This document shows, piece by piece, positions 63,789 through 64,000 of a stretch of 64,000 nt of DNA. Origin of the DNA: Planctomycetota bacterium (GTDB taxonomy: Bacteria > Planctomycetota > UBA1135 > JACQFD01). The translations under genes and the position numbers were made by a program. Below the pieces are notes generated by a model. The model saw nothing but the letters and a program-made list of their open reading frames with translations. It did not search any database and had not been told where the DNA came from. Location of the stretch: positions 100,074 to 164,073 of the forward strand of contig JACQFD010000011.1 in the NCBI GenBank assembly GCA_016200225.1. Direction: 5' to 3'. Every line of letters begins with the position of its first letter. Position 1 is the stretch's first letter.

Positions 63789-64000
63789 TTGGGCCGTGCT
63801 TGAATGTTCGCACAGCGCGGTCGTTTTGTGAAAATCTTAATAATCCCCCCGCTGTGCGCTCGACGAGCACTTCCATGAGAAGGCCTCTGTGTCAAGGCCG
63901 CTGGTGCGGTTTTCCAATCTTTACATCCGACCGATCCGCCTCGCTTCCATTCGCACTCGTTGTTGAGCCCGCTTCTGGGGCCCGGTGCATGCTGAGTTCC
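63789..64000. other. Right-end gap, no gene recognised
   Basis: No convincing coding frame on either strand. An 8-bp inverted repeat (GCACAGCG at 63811-63818 and CGCTGTGC at 63850-63857) could be a weak terminator for the lipoprotein gene. The last 110 nt contain many small palindromic words but nothing I can name. Confidence 0.4.

Noticed and set aside
1..64000. CRISPR arrays, tRNA or rRNA genes
   Set aside because: No regularly spaced identical repeats, cloverleaf-like segments with CCA ends, or conserved rRNA blocks were seen. Without a covariance search I cannot exclude a divergent tRNA.

Overview
The window is about 64 kb of high-GC bacterial DNA, dense in genes, with no rRNA, tRNA, CRISPR array or intact insertion sequence that I could see. 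The gene content points to the PVC superphylum, most likely Planctomycetota. The pointers are several Tat-exported Gfo/Idh/MocA oxidoreductases, DUF1080 3-keto-glycoside hydrolases, a CBM9/DUF5916 outer-membrane protein, FG-GAP/VCBS proteins, and a MoxR-DUF58-DUF4129-DUF4350-SpoIIM-RDD cluster. This is inference from families; no marker gene gives a lineage. Many start codons have an AT-rich leader without a Shine-Dalgarno sequence, or are coupled to the previous stop as TAATG, TGATG or ATGA.

Layout. 1-6114: a partial cyanophycinase and an M28 peptidase on the minus strand, then a YfhO-like membrane protein and a WalJ-like metallo-hydrolase on the plus strand. 6157-7407: a lipoprotein gene broken by two compensating frameshifts. 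7512-13616: an export-oriented sugar region with two DUF1080 lipoproteins, an FGE-like lipoprotein, two Tat-signal Gfo/Idh/MocA enzymes and a Tat-signal TIM-barrel isomerase. It ends in a strong palindrome that includes the last stop codon. 13676-15669: an OmpR-type two-component system. 15819-20790: a lipoprotein, then a tightly coupled trio of exported SOD-like protein, chromate transporter and CBM9/DUF5916 protein. 20817-31408: a CBS protein, an orphan VCBS fragment, a DUF4143 ATPase, a second (cytoplasmic) sugar set with an MFS transporter, a TPR-like protein, an alpha/beta hydrolase, a FadB-type protein and an FG-GAP protein.

31552-35938 looks accessory. It holds an HrgA-like HARE-HTH protein, a decayed tail of a leucine-rich-repeat (LRR) gene, a second DUF4143 ATPase and an intact LRR protein. 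36087-42940 is the MoxR cluster. 42940-57010 is a large envelope-glycan region: three polytopic glycosyltransferase-like proteins, two DPM-like and one other GT2 transferases, a GT9 transferase with a Cys-rich head, an alkaline-phosphatase-fold transferase with a degenerate partner, a 69-residue membrane protein and a radical SAM enzyme. 57027-60901 carries a SurA-like chaperone, TypA/BipA and a membrane-anchored beta carbonic anhydrase. 61057-64000 has lower GC: a palindromic repeat, a promoter with a G12 tract in its spacer, two small exported proteins and a lipoprotein.

Best leads: the G12-spacer promoter at 61206, which looks phase-variable; the quasi-palindromes abutting the start codons of both DUF4143 ATPases; the complete exported 3-keto-sugar gene set; the degenerate partner of the alkaline-phosphatase-fold transferase in the glycan cluster; and the exported SOD-like protein that keeps its metal ligands but lacks the usual gateway residues.
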